Positions 16,807 to 24,734 of a stretch of 31,793 nt of DNA are shown here, piece after piece. Positions within the stretch are counted from its first letter, which is position 1. Each line of letters begins with the position of its first letter. A program made the position numbers and the translations under genes. The notes under the pieces were generated by a model, which saw only the letters and a list, made by a program, of their open reading frames with translations, searched no databases and was not told the origin of the DNA. The stretch comes from Burkholderiales bacterium (lineage in GTDB: Bacteria > Pseudomonadota > Gammaproteobacteria > Burkholderiales > Burkholderiaceae), in NCBI GenBank assembly GCA_947371645.1, contig CANBQJ010000017.1, forward strand, positions 1 to 31,793, read 5' to 3'.

Positions 16807-18063
16807 ATGCTCTACCAGATCTACGAAACCAACCGCGCCTGGATCAGTCCCTTCTCGGAATTCGCCAGCGCCGCCTCCAAGCTCTACAGCAACCCCCTGT
16901 CGCCCATGGCGCAAGTGCCGTCGGCACACCGGGTCTCGGCCGGCTTTGACCTCATCCACCGCCTGACCAAGGAATACGAGAAGCCGGAGTTCGGCATCAA
17001 CAAGGTCAGCGTGCACGGCAGCGACGTGGTCATCCAGGAGCAGGTGGTCGACGACAAGCCGTTTTGCAAGCTGATCCGCTTCAAGCGCTTCACCGACGAC
17101 GGCGCGCTGCTCGAAAAGATGCGGCTGCAGCCCTCGGTGCTGGTGGTTGCACCGCTGTCGGGACACCACTCCACCTTGCTGCGCGACACGGTGCGCACCC
17201 TGCTGCAAGACCACAAGGTCTACATCACCGACTGGGTGGACGCCCGCATGGTGTCCATGGAAGCCGGCCCCTTCCACCTCGACGACTACGTCAACTACGT
17301 GCAGGAGTTCATCCGCAAGGTGGGCCCCGAGGTGCACGTGATCTCGGTCTGCCAGCCCACCGTGCCGGTGCTGGCTGCCGTGTCGCTGATGGCCAGCCGC
17401 GGCGAGGCCACACCCCGCACGATGACCATGATGGGCGGCCCCATTGATGCCAGACTGTCGCCCACGGCCGTCAACAACCTGGCGATGAACAAGTCCTTCG
17501 AGTGGTTCGAGAACAACGTGATCTACCGCGTGCCCACGAACTACCCAGGCGCCACCCGCCGCGTGTACCCGGGCTTCTTGCAGCACACGGGCTTCGTGGC
17601 CATGAACCCGGACCGCCACGCCACCTCGCACTACGACTACTTCCTGGACCTGGTGCGTGGGGACGACGACAGCGCCGAATCCCACCGCCAGTTCTATGAC
17701 GAGTACAACGCCGTGCTGGACATGCCCGCCGAGTACTACCTGGACACCATCAAGACCGTGTTCCAGGATTTCGCCCTGGTCAACGGCACCTGGAAGGTGC
17801 GCAACCCCAAGGGCAAGGAAGAGCTGGTCAAGCCGCAGGACATCAAGACCACGGCCTTGCTGACCGTCGAAGGCGAGCTGGACGACATCTCCGGCGCCGG
17901 CCAGACCAAGGCGGCCCACGACCTGTGCACCGGCATCCCCAAGAGCCGCCAGAAGCACTACGACGTGGCAGGCGCCGGCCACTACGGCATCTTCAGTGGC
18001 CGCCGCTGGCGCGAAAAGGCCTACCCCGAGATCCGGGCCTTCATCCTGGCGAACAACAAGTGA
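16807..18063 (+). CDS. phaZ: Intracellular poly(3-hydroxybutyrate) depolymerase PhaZ
   Basis: The 418-residue protein belongs to the PhaZ1-type intracellular PHB depolymerases of Burkholderiales, which mobilise PHB granules to 3-hydroxybutyrate units. It has no signal peptide, as expected for a granule-surface enzyme. The nucleophile is a cysteine, C182 in SVCQPT, as in the Cupriavidus necator enzyme. APLSGHHSTLLRDTV forms the oxyanion-side region. The acid is probably an Asp in VEGELDDI, and the His lies in GAGHYGIFSGRRWRE. The start MLYQIYETNRAW matches the family. rnfB starts 33 bases downstream with no terminator between, so the two may be co-transcribed. Confidence 0.93.
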   Translation: MLYQIYETNRAWISPFSEFASAASKLYSNPLSPMAQVPSAHRVSAGFDLIHRLTKEYEKPEFGINKVSVHGSDVVIQEQVVDDKPFCKLIRFKRFTDDGALLEKMRLQPSVLVVAPLSGHHSTLLRDTVRTLLQDHKVYITDWVDARMVSMEAGPFHLDDYVNYVQEFIRKVGPEVHVISVCQPTVPVLAAVSLMASRGEATPRTMTMMGGPIDARLSPTAVNNLAMNKSFEWFENNVIYRVPTNYPGATRRVYPGFLQHTGFVAMNPDRHATSHYDYFLDLVRGDDDSAESHRQFYDEYNAVLDMPAEYYLDTIKTVFQDFALVNGTWKVRNPKGKEELVKPQDIKTTALLTVEGELDDISGAGQTKAAHDLCTGIPKSRQKHYDVAGAGHYGIFSGRRWREKAYPEIRAFILANNK

Positions 18064-18096
18064 GCCTGGGTTGGCGCGGGCTACACTCCCCGCGCC

Positions 18097-18762
18097 ATGC
18101 TTGACCCTGATCGCATCAACGCCCTGTTGCCGCAGACGCAGTGCACGCGCTGCGGCTTTCCAGATTGCGCGGCCTACGCGCAAGCCATCGCCCTGGGCGA
18201 GGCTGACATCAACCAGTGCCCGCCTGGCGGAGAAGAAGGCGTGGCCCGGCTGGCCGCACTGACCGGCTTGCCGCCCAAGCCCTTGAACCCCGTGCATGGC
18301 AGCGAAGGCCCACTGCAACTGGCCGTGATCGACGAGGCCTGGTGCATCGGTTGCACGCTGTGCGTCAAGGCCTGCCCGGTGGACGCCATCATCGGCACCA
18401 ACAAGCACATGCACACCGTCATCGAGCCCGATTGCACGGGCTGCGAGCTGTGCATTCCCGTCTGCCCGGTCGACTGCATCAGCCTGGTGCCCGCCAGCCA
18501 GGCCACACCCGCCCCCACTGGCTGGGCCGCCTGGCCCCAGGCGAACGCCGACCAGGCCCGCCACCGCTATGGGCAGCGCAGCATCCGCCTGGTGCGCGCC
18601 AAGGCCGAGCACGAGGCCCGCCTGCTGGCCAAGGCCGAGCACAAGCTGGCGCACCTCGCAGAGGCATCACGCCTGACCGACCCGGTGGCGCTGGACAGCA
18701 AGCGGGCCGTCATCGAGGCCGCCCTGGCCCGTGCCCGCGCACGCCGCCAGACACCGACCTGA
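18097..18762 (+). CDS. rnfB: RnfB/RsxB-type ferredoxin-like protein (stand-alone)
   Basis: The 221-residue protein contains an Fes [4Fe-4S] domain (C16, C19, C24, C41 in CTRCGFPDC...NQCPPGG) followed by two 4Fe-4S ferredoxin motifs (C83/C86/C89/C93 and C113/C116/C119/C123). This is the cytoplasmic RnfB electron-carrying unit, but it lacks the N-terminal membrane helix of full RnfB and no other rnf/rsx genes are nearby. Burkholderiales commonly have such a stand-alone RnfB, usually next to nth, where it has been proposed to help keep Fe-S proteins reduced. The C-terminal tail (about 150-221) is Ala/Arg-rich and helical. Here it follows phaZ closely, and nth is about 7 kb away. Confidence 0.92.
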   Translation: MLDPDRINALLPQTQCTRCGFPDCAAYAQAIALGEADINQCPPGGEEGVARLAALTGLPPKPLNPVHGSEGPLQLAVIDEAWCIGCTLCVKACPVDAIIGTNKHMHTVIEPDCTGCELCIPVCPVDCISLVPASQATPAPTGWAAWPQANADQARHRYGQRSIRLVRAKAEHEARLLAKAEHKLAHLAEASRLTDPVALDSKRAVIEAALARARARRQTPT

Positions 18763-18907
18763 CGCCAAGCTGATCACGGCGCGGCACACAACTGCCACCG
18801 CCACTGGCCCGTGCGGACCAGCGTCAAGGCCACCTGACCCCATCACCTTGCCACACCTCTTGTCCAGACTGGGCTGATCCGATTCAGCTCACCAGACCAG
18901 AGGTTCC
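18763..18907 (+). other. intergenic region upstream of the nuclease gene
   Basis: These 145 bases hold no gene and no convincing terminator for rnfB. A promoter for the nuclease gene is expected, but no clear -35/-10 pair is seen. Confidence 0.4.
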
Positions 18908-21805
18908 ATGCGCTCACGTCACACCCAAACCCCTTCCCGCTGGGCACTTCGCCCCGCTGCACTGGCGGCCGCGATGGCGCTGGGCCTGCTGGGCACCGCC
19001 CAGGCCTCCACCAGCGGCGTGGTCATCAGCCAGGTCTATGGCGGCGGCGGCAACAGCGGCTCGGTCTGGAAGAACGACTTCATCGAGCTGTTCAACGCTG
19101 GCAGCGCCCCGGTGAGCCTGTCGGGCTGGTCGGTGCAGTACGCATCGGCTGCCGGCACCAGCTGGGCCGTGACCGCCCTGGGCAACGTCACCCTTCAACC
19201 CGGCCAGTACTACCTGGTGCAAGAGGCGGTGGGCGCCGGCGGCACGACCGCCCTGCCCACGCCCGACGCCACCGGCACCCTGGCCCTGAGCGCCACCGCC
19301 GGCAAGGTGGCCCTGGTGAGCGGCACCACTGCCTTGACCAGCACGGCCACGGCCAGCAGCAGCAACGTGGTGGACTTCGTGGGCTTTGGCAGCACCGCCA
19401 GCCTGTTTGAAGGCACGGCCCCCACGCCCGCACCCTCCAACACCACGGCCGTGCTGCGTGCCGCCAGTGGCTGCACCGACGCCAACCAGAACGCCAGTGA
19501 CTTCGCCAGCGGCACACCCACTCCGCGCAACACGGGCAGCGCCGTGAATGTGTGCAGCGGCACAGGTGGAGGCACGGGCGGCGGAACCGGGGGGGGCACT
19601 GGGGGCACCGTCGTCACCATCGCCGGCATCCAGGGCAGCGGCCCCACCAGCCCGCTGCTCAACCAGAGCGTGGTCACGCAGGGCATCGTCACCCGCGTCA
19701 ACAACAACGGTTTCTTCATGCAGTCGCAGGTGGAAGACGGCAACCCCGCCACCTCGGACGGCATCTTCGTCTTCACCAGCACCGCGCCCACCGTGAGCGC
19801 GGGCCAGCTGGTGCAGGTGAGCGGCACCGTGGCCGAGTTCAACACTGGCGCCGCGGGCAACGCGCTGACCGCCGCCCACACGGTCACCGAACTGAGCTCG
19901 CCCACGGTGACCGTGCAAGGCAGTGGCTTCAGCGTCACGCCCACCGTGCTGACGCTGCCCGCCACCGATGCCCAGCTGGAAGCCGTCGAAGGCATGCTGG
20001 TGCAAATCAACCAGCAGCTGACCGCCTCGCAGAACTACTTCCAGGGCCGCTATGGCCAGGTCACCCTGTCGGCAGGCGGGCGCCTGATCAAGCCCACCAA
20101 CGTGTTCCAGGCGGGCACGGTGGATGCCATCGCGATGGCCACCAGCAACGCCCAACGCCAGATCCTGCTGGACGACGGCTCCTCGCTGCAGAACGTGAAC
20201 CCGACGCCTTACATGGCCGCCGACAACACCCTGCGCGCCGGCGACACCATCGACAGCCTGACCGGGGTGATCGACTACGGCCTGAGCACCAGCGACAACA
20301 CCGGCCTGGCCAGCTACAAGGTCCACCCCACGCAGAGCGTGAGCTTCGCGCGCGCCAACCCGCGCACCATCGCGCCCCCAGCAGTGGGCGGCAACAACGT
20401 CAAGGTGGCCAGCTTCAACGTGCTGAACTTCTTCACCACCTTCCAGAACGGTGCGACCGCTTCCGGGCAGACGGGCCAGGGCTGCAGCCTGGGCAGCTCG
20501 GTGGCGGCGGCCAATTGCCGTGGTGCCGACGACCTCAACGAGTTCAACCGCCAGCGTGACAAGATCGTGCGCGCCATCTCGGCCATCAACGCCGATGTGG
20601 TCGGCCTGATGGAGATCCAGAACCAGGGCAACACGGCCGTGCAGAACCTGGTCGACGGCCTCAATGCGTTCATGGGCGCCGGCACCTACGCCGCCGTGGC
20701 CTTGCCCACACCGATCTCCGGCGGTGGCTCGGGCACGGGCACCGATGCCATCCGCGTGGCCATGATCTACAAGCCGGCCAAGCTGGGTCTGGCTGGCGCG
20801 TCGGTGAGCGACGTCGACGCCATCAACAACCGCCCGCCCCTGGCCCAGACCTTTGCAGCCGCCAATGGCGAGCAGTTCACGGTGGTGGTCAACCACTTCA
20901 AGTCCAAGGGCAGCTGCCCCGTGGCAGGCGATGTGGACTACGCCGGCAACTTCGACAGTGGCGATGGCCAGGGCTGCTGGAATGCCCGCCGCGTGCAACA
21001 GGCCACGCAGCTGCGCGGCTTCATCGCCAACCTGCAGACGGCACGTGCCGATGCCGACGTGCTGCTGATCGGTGACCTGAACGCCTACGGCAAGGAAGAC
21101 CCGGTGCTCAACCTGACGGGCAACGGCCTGGCCGACCTGCTGGCCACTTACACCGGCAGCAGCGACTACTCCTATGTCTTCGATGGCGAAAGCGGCTACA
21201 TCGACCACGCGTTGGTCACCGGCACCCTGGCCGCCCAGGTCACGGGCGCAACCCACTGGCACATCAATGCCGACGAGCCGTCGATCATCGACTACAACAC
21301 CGAGTTCAAGCAGCCCGCTTGCGCCACCTGTGGCCCGGACTACTACAGCGCCACGCCTTACCGCTCGTCGGACCACGACCCGGTGGTGGTGGGCCTCAAG
21401 CTGGTGAAGGCCATCAACGGTGGCAATGGCGCCGATACCCTGGTGGGTACCCCGGGCGATGACCGCATCACCGGTGGCGCTGGCGCCGACACGCTGACTG
21501 GCAACGGTGGCAGCGACACCTTCGTCTACACCAGCCTGCGCGATGCCCTGGACGTGATCACCGACTTCACGCCTGGCGACGACAAGCTGGACCTCAGCGC
21601 CCTGGCCACCACCCTGCGTGCCAGCGCTGGCGCTGGCACCAACCTGGTCGCAGCTGGCTACATCGTGCTGGTCGACACGGCCAATGGCCTGGAAGTGCGC
21701 ATCGACAGCGATGGCGCCACCGGCGCCGGCACGGCCCGCACCCTGGTGCGCCTGCAAGGCGTCAGCTCGGCACAGTTCGTCGCCTCGCGCGACCTGCTGC
21801 TGTGA
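18908..21805 (+). CDS. Secreted LTD/EEP-family extracellular nuclease with RTX tail (ExeM/NucH type)
   Basis: The 965-residue protein is modular. It has a long signal peptide (1-33), a lamin-tail domain (about 35-210, VVISQVYGGGGNSG), and a Gly/Thr linker (218-234). An OB-fold-like domain (about 235-340) follows, and then an endonuclease/exonuclease/phosphatase domain (about 497-830). The tail carries RTX calcium-binding repeats (about 836-865, GGNGADTLVG, GGAGADTLTG). EEP residues are visible: N in ASFNVLNF, E in LMEIQNQ near 567, GDLNAYGKEDP near 722, and SSDHDPV near 820. Such ExeM/NucH-like enzymes degrade extracellular DNA and affect biofilms. A Sec-type signal plus a C-terminal RTX segment, which usually marks type I secretion, is an unusual combination. 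The downstream PEP-CTERM gene starts 26 bases later. Confidence 0.88.
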   Translation: MRSRHTQTPSRWALRPAALAAAMALGLLGTAQASTSGVVISQVYGGGGNSGSVWKNDFIELFNAGSAPVSLSGWSVQYASAAGTSWAVTALGNVTLQPGQYYLVQEAVGAGGTTALPTPDATGTLALSATAGKVALVSGTTALTSTATASSSNVVDFVGFGSTASLFEGTAPTPAPSNTTAVLRAASGCTDANQNASDFASGTPTPRNTGSAVNVCSGTGGGTGGGTGGGTGGTVVTIAGIQGSGPTSPLLNQSVVTQGIVTRVNNNGFFMQSQVEDGNPATSDGIFVFTSTAPTVSAGQLVQVSGTVAEFNTGAAGNALTAAHTVTELSSPTVTVQGSGFSVTPTVLTLPATDAQLEAVEGMLVQINQQLTASQNYFQGRYGQVTLSAGGRLIKPTNVFQAGTVDAIAMATSNAQRQILLDDGSSLQNVNPTPYMAADNTLRAGDTIDSLTGVIDYGLSTSDNTGLASYKVHPTQSVSFARANPRTIAPPAVGGNNVKVASFNVLNFFTTFQNGATASGQTGQGCSLGSSVAAANCRGADDLNEFNRQRDKIVRAISAINADVVGLMEIQNQGNTAVQNLVDGLNAFMGAGTYAAVALPTPISGGGSGTGTDAIRVAMIYKPAKLGLAGASVSDVDAINNRPPLAQTFAAANGEQFTVVVNHFKSKGSCPVAGDVDYAGNFDSGDGQGCWNARRVQQATQLRGFIANLQTARADADVLLIGDLNAYGKEDPVLNLTGNGLADLLATYTGSSDYSYVFDGESGYIDHALVTGTLAAQVTGATHWHINADEPSIIDYNTEFKQPACATCGPDYYSATPYRSSDHDPVVVGLKLVKAINGGNGADTLVGTPGDDRITGGAGADTLTGNGGSDTFVYTSLRDALDVITDFTPGDDKLDLSALATTLRASAGAGTNLVAAGYIVLVDTANGLEVRIDSDGATGAGTARTLVRLQGVSSAQFVASRDLLL

Positions 21806-21831
21806 ACCCACAGTTTGAAACGGAAGCACCC

Positions 21832-22629
21832 ATGACCACCAAGAACTGGCGCGCTGGCGCCATCGCCCAAGCCCTCACCCCTGCACTGGCGCTCATGCTG
21901 GCCACCGGGGCCTTCACCGGCAGCGCCCACGCCGCGGCCCCCACCAACCTCGATGGCAGCGCCGGACTGCAAGGCTGGCAGGCCGCCGGCGACGTGGCCG
22001 TGCGCAGCGGCACGGTGGCTGGCCTGAACCTGGGCAATGGCAGCGCCTTCGTGCTGGGCACGGCCAGCAGCATCTACCAGGACGACCCGCAGGCCCCCGG
22101 CACGTTCAACGTCTCTGGCCAGGACCCCGTGGAAGCCGGGCAGGTGGGCGGCGTGGAAAGCGCACTGAACCAGCCCCTGGGCCTGTTTGGCGCCGAGGCC
22201 TATGAAGGCTCTGCACTGGGCCAAAGCTTCAGCGTCACCGCCGGAGACAAGGTCCACTTCGAGTGGCGCCTGGCCACCCGCACGGCGCAGGCCGATCTGG
22301 CCTCGGGGCCGGACAGCGCCTGGCTGAGCACCGTGGTTCAAGGTGGTGCAAGCCAGGCCGTGAAGCTGGCCGACCTGGGCCTGCTCAGCGGCGGCACGGC
22401 CGTCAACGGCTGGCTGGACAGCGGCTGGCAAAGCTTTGACCTCACGCTGGGCCAGTCGGGCCAGCTGAGCTTGGGCTGGGCCGTCGTTGACCAGGGCAGC
22501 TATGTGGACAGCAGCTGGCTGGCAGTTCGCGCCGTCTCGGTGACCGCCGCCGTGCCCGAGCCCGAAGGCTGGGGCCTGGCCGCCCTGAGCCTGGGCTTGC
22601 TGTGGATGGGCCGCCGCCGCGCACGCTGA
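21832..22629 (+). CDS. PEP-CTERM sorting domain protein
   Basis: The 265-residue product has a signal peptide (about 1-35, ending GSAHA) and a C-terminal exosortase signal: VPEP near residue 239, a hydrophobic Leu/Trp helix and the tail GRRRAR. The mature part is beta-rich and resembles carbohydrate-binding or jelly-roll-like PEP-CTERM proteins (AAPTNLDGSAGLQGWQAAGDVAVRS region), but no enzymatic motif is seen. The ATG at 21832, with GGAAG before it, is preferred. A GTG at 21802 overlapping the nuclease stop is possible but would put ten unlikely residues before the signal peptide. It probably shares the nuclease transcript and ends at a hairpin terminator. Confidence 0.88.
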   Translation: MTTKNWRAGAIAQALTPALALMLATGAFTGSAHAAAPTNLDGSAGLQGWQAAGDVAVRSGTVAGLNLGNGSAFVLGTASSIYQDDPQAPGTFNVSGQDPVEAGQVGGVESALNQPLGLFGAEAYEGSALGQSFSVTAGDKVHFEWRLATRTAQADLASGPDSAWLSTVVQGGASQAVKLADLGLLSGGTAVNGWLDSGWQSFDLTLGQSGQLSLGWAVVDQGSYVDSSWLAVRAVSVTAAVPEPEGWGLAALSLGLLWMGRRRAR

Positions 22630-22647
22630 ACGCCGCCACCAGCCGCC

Positions 22648-22676
22648 AGCGCCCCCCCATGCGGGGGCGCTTGTTT
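22648..22676 (+). terminator. terminator after the nuclease/PEP-CTERM pair
   Basis: A GC-rich stem (AGCGCCCCC 22648-22656 with GGGGGCGCT 22663-22671) and a 6-nt loop are followed by a T-rich tail (TTGTTT). It ends about 20-45 bases after the PEP-CTERM stop. Confidence 0.7.
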
Positions 22677-22680
22677 CAGG

Positions 22681-22735
22681 GGCCCGCAGCGCACCCCATG
22701 ACCGGGTGTCATGACCGGGTCACCTCGGGCCCGCA
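22681..22735. repeat. short direct repeats in an intergenic region
   Basis: CATGACCGGGT occurs twice, 13 bases apart (22697-22707 and 22710-22720). The second copy forms the palindrome TGACC-G-GGTCA. The pair is flanked by two copies of GGGCCCGCA (near 22680 and 22727). The arrangement looks like an operator region for the small downstream gene, but no regulator can be named. Confidence 0.45.
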
Positions 22736-22793
22736 ACATGCAAGCCACTGCAGCGGTGGCGCCATGTCACCGCCTGGAAGTGGAGTGTGAGCC

Positions 22794-23021
22794 ATGCGTG
22801 CCCTCATGAACCTGGCCATCGAACCGGCCATGAAGCTGTTTGAAGTGTCCGCCCTGGTGGTGAGCCAGTCGTCCCAGTCGTCTCAGCAGGCGGTACAACG
22901 CGTCCTGAAGGTGCTGGCCGACACGCCCCAAGGCGCGATCAACATCGTGCGCGACCGCTACCCCCGCTCGCGCCGCCACCAGGTGCTGTCCTGCCAGGCC
23001 TGGGGCGCTGCTTTCCATTGA
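22794..23021 (+). CDS. Small hypothetical protein (75 residues)
   Basis: This open frame lies alone between the terminator at 22676 and lemA. Its codon use is strongly G/C at third positions, like the surrounding real genes, and no better frame covers the same stretch. The protein is basic at the C-terminus, with a Ser/Gln repeat (SSQSSQSSQQ near 25-34) and a helix-like middle (VQRVLKVLADTPQG). No signal peptide, membrane segment or known domain is seen. GGAG lies about 10 bases before the ATG. I do not recognise it. Alternative starts are the ATGs at 22806 and 22830. Confidence 0.5.
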   Translation: MRALMNLAIEPAMKLFEVSALVVSQSSQSSQQAVQRVLKVLADTPQGAINIVRDRYPRSRRHQVLSCQAWGAAFH

Positions 23022-23049
23022 TTTGCAGCTGAATTGACCCACAGCGGGG

Positions 23050-23079
23050 CTTGAAAGACCCAGCGGTGGCATCATCTTT
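23050..23079 (+). promoter_or_regulatory. possible lemA promoter with a heat-shock-like -35 box
   Basis: CTTGAAA (23050-23056) is identical to the sigma-32 -35 consensus. About 15-16 bases on, the sequence ATCATCT partly fits CCCATNT. A sigma-70 reading (TTGAAA with a poor -10) is also possible. This is a by-eye match only. Confidence 0.3.
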
Positions 23080-23087
23080 GGGCGCAA

Positions 23088-23105
23088 GGTGCACCGTCGT
23101 GCACC
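23088..23105 (+). promoter_or_regulatory. perfect inverted repeat just upstream of the lemA ribosome-binding site
   Basis: GGTGCAC-CGTC-GTGCACC is a perfect 7-bp inverted repeat with a 4-base centre, ending 5-6 bases before the GAGGAG of lemA. It could be a protein operator or a leader hairpin controlling access to the ribosome-binding site. Confidence 0.45.
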
Positions 23106-23120
23106 GCTTGAGGAGCCCAG

Positions 23121-23768
23121 ATGAGCCAACCGCTGACCCACGCCACCCTGAACGCCGCCCGGCTTTCCCGCTTTGCCCGGCTCAGCCTGGCTGGCGGCCT
23201 GGTGGTTGGCACGCTGGCCCTGTCCGGTTGCGGCTACAACGACTTCCAGCGCCTGGACGAAGAATCCAAAGCGCGTTGGGCAGAGGTGCTGAACCAGTAC
23301 CAGCGCCGCGCCGACCTCATCCCCAACATCGTCGCCACCGTCAAGGGCGAAGCCAACTTCGAGCAAGACACCCTCACCAAGGTGATCGAGGCCCGCTCGC
23401 GTGCCACCAGCATCCAGGCCACGCCTGAACTGGTCAAGGACCCGGCCGCCTTCCAGAAATTCCAGGAGGCGCAAGGCCAGCTCACTGGCGCCCTGTCGCG
23501 CCTGATGGTGGTCAGCGAGAACTACCCCAGCCTCAAGGCCAACGCCGGCTTCCAGGAGGTGCGCGTGCAGCTGGAAGGCACCGAAAACCGCATCACCGTC
23601 GCGCGTGACCGCTACATCAAATCGGTGCAGGACTACAACGTGCTGGCGCGCAGCTTCCCGGCCAACCTCACCGCCATGGTGATGGGCTACCAGCCCAAGG
23701 CCAACTTCACCGTCCAGAACGAGGCGCAGATCAGCACCCCGCCAGTGGTCGACTTCAACAAGAAGTGA
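23121..23768 (+). CDS. lemA: LemA family lipoprotein
   Basis: The 215-residue protein has a hydrophobic signal region (about 18-36) ending in a lipobox, LSGC with C37, so it is predicted to be a lipoprotein exported across the inner membrane. The LemA helical core follows: NDFQRLDEESKARWAEVLNQYQRRADLIPNIV, VIEARSRA, and ENRITVARDRYIKSVQDYN. LemA proteins are widespread and their role is poorly defined. They are commonly encoded with TPM-domain (YgcG-like) proteins, as here. A strong GAGGAG precedes the ATG. Its stop overlaps a possible GTG start of the next gene, and the operon continues with two TPM genes. Confidence 0.93.
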   Translation: MSQPLTHATLNAARLSRFARLSLAGGLVVGTLALSGCGYNDFQRLDEESKARWAEVLNQYQRRADLIPNIVATVKGEANFEQDTLTKVIEARSRATSIQATPELVKDPAAFQKFQEAQGQLTGALSRLMVVSENYPSLKANAGFQEVRVQLEGTENRITVARDRYIKSVQDYNVLARSFPANLTAMVMGYQPKANFTVQNEAQISTPPVVDFNKK

Positions 23769-23776
23769 GCCCCACC

Positions 23777-24715
23777 ATGCGCCGCCTGCTCTGGCTGTGT
23801 CTATGCTGGGCCTTGATGGCCGGCGCCCAGGCCGCCGACGTCGCGCCCGTGGCCCCGGTGAGCAGCGGCCTGAGCTTGTCTCTGGATCCCTCAGGGCCTC
23901 TGCCCGTGCCGCCGCTGAGCGGCCGCGTGGTGGACCTGGCCCAGGGCCTCGACGCCGCCCAGGCCAGCGCACTCAGCGACAAACTGGCCACACTGGAGCG
24001 CGAGACCGGCAGCCAGGTGGTGGTGCTGATCGTGCCGAGCACCAAGCCGGAAGACATCGCGGCCTTTGCCCAGCGCGTGGCCGACCAATGGAAGCTGGGC
24101 CGCAAGGACGTGGGCGATGGCCTGCTGCTGGTCGTGGCCCTGCAGGACCGTGCCGTGCGCATCGAAGTGGCCAAGACGCTGGAAGGCGCGGTGCCTGATG
24201 TCATCGCGTTTCGCATCATCGACCAGGCCATCGTGCCCGCTTTCCGCCAGGGTGACCGCGCCGGCGGCCTCAACCGGGCGGTGGACATGCTGGGCCAGGC
24301 GATCCGAGGCGAAGCGCTGCCCGCGCCCACGCCCGCCTCTTCGTCCCACCGCGCGACCAATGGCTTCCAGCTGCAAGACCTGCTGGTCTTTGGCCTGATC
24401 GGCGCCCCCATCGTGTTCGGCGTGCTGCAAACGGTGCTGGGCCGCAAGGTCGCCGCCGTGACCACGGGCATCCTGGGCGGTGGCATCGTCTGGTGGATCA
24501 CAGCCAGCCTGGCGCTGGGCGGTGTGGCCTGGGTGCTGTTGTCGCTGTTCACCCTGGCCATGGGCTCGGGCGGTCGCGGTGGGCCTGGTGGCTTGGGCGG
24601 CTGGGGTGGCGGGCTGGGCGGTGGCGGCTGGTCGTCGGGTGGCGGTGGCGGTGGCGGCTTCTCCTCGGGCGGTGGTGGCGATTTCGGTGGCGGCGGCGCT
24701 TCCGGACGCTGGTGA
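23777..24715 (+). CDS. TPM-domain (YgcG-like) membrane protein
   Basis: From the ATG at 23777 the product has 312 residues. It has a signal peptide (1-20), a TPM domain facing the periplasm (about 47-173, LSGRVVDLAQGLDAAQ through GDGLLLVVALQDRAVRIEVA), and two membrane segments (about 195-215 and 220-255). A glycine-rich tail ends ASGRW, as in YgcG. TPM domains are linked to photosystem repair in plants and have unknown function in most bacteria. Neighbouring lemA and a second TPM gene make the usual cluster. A GTG at 23765, overlapping the lemA stop, is an alternative start that adds four residues. Confidence 0.9.
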   Translation: MRRLLWLCLCWALMAGAQAADVAPVAPVSSGLSLSLDPSGPLPVPPLSGRVVDLAQGLDAAQASALSDKLATLERETGSQVVVLIVPSTKPEDIAAFAQRVADQWKLGRKDVGDGLLLVVALQDRAVRIEVAKTLEGAVPDVIAFRIIDQAIVPAFRQGDRAGGLNRAVDMLGQAIRGEALPAPTPASSSHRATNGFQLQDLLVFGLIGAPIVFGVLQTVLGRKVAAVTTGILGGGIVWWITASLALGGVAWVLLSLFTLAMGSGGRGGPGGLGGWGGGLGGGGWSSGGGGGGGFSSGGGGDFGGGGASGRW

Positions 24716-24734
24716 ACACCAAGGACACCTGCCC

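Noticed and set aside
16675..18654. Antisense open frame across phaZ and rnfB
   Set aside because: It spans two well-identified genes and their intergenic region, and shows no domain.
19565..19612. GGC/GGT-rich repeat in the nuclease gene as a mobile or tandem DNA repeat
   Set aside because: It encodes an in-frame Gly/Thr linker between domains and is explained by the protein.
18914..21829. 971-codon open frame antisense to the nuclease
   Set aside because: It covers exactly the nuclease gene and its translation is repetitive Gly/His/Ala-rich. This is an antisense artefact of GC-rich third positions.
24580..24712. Glycine-codon repeat as a separate DNA repeat element
   Set aside because: It is the normal glycine-rich C-terminal tail of YgcG-like TPM proteins.
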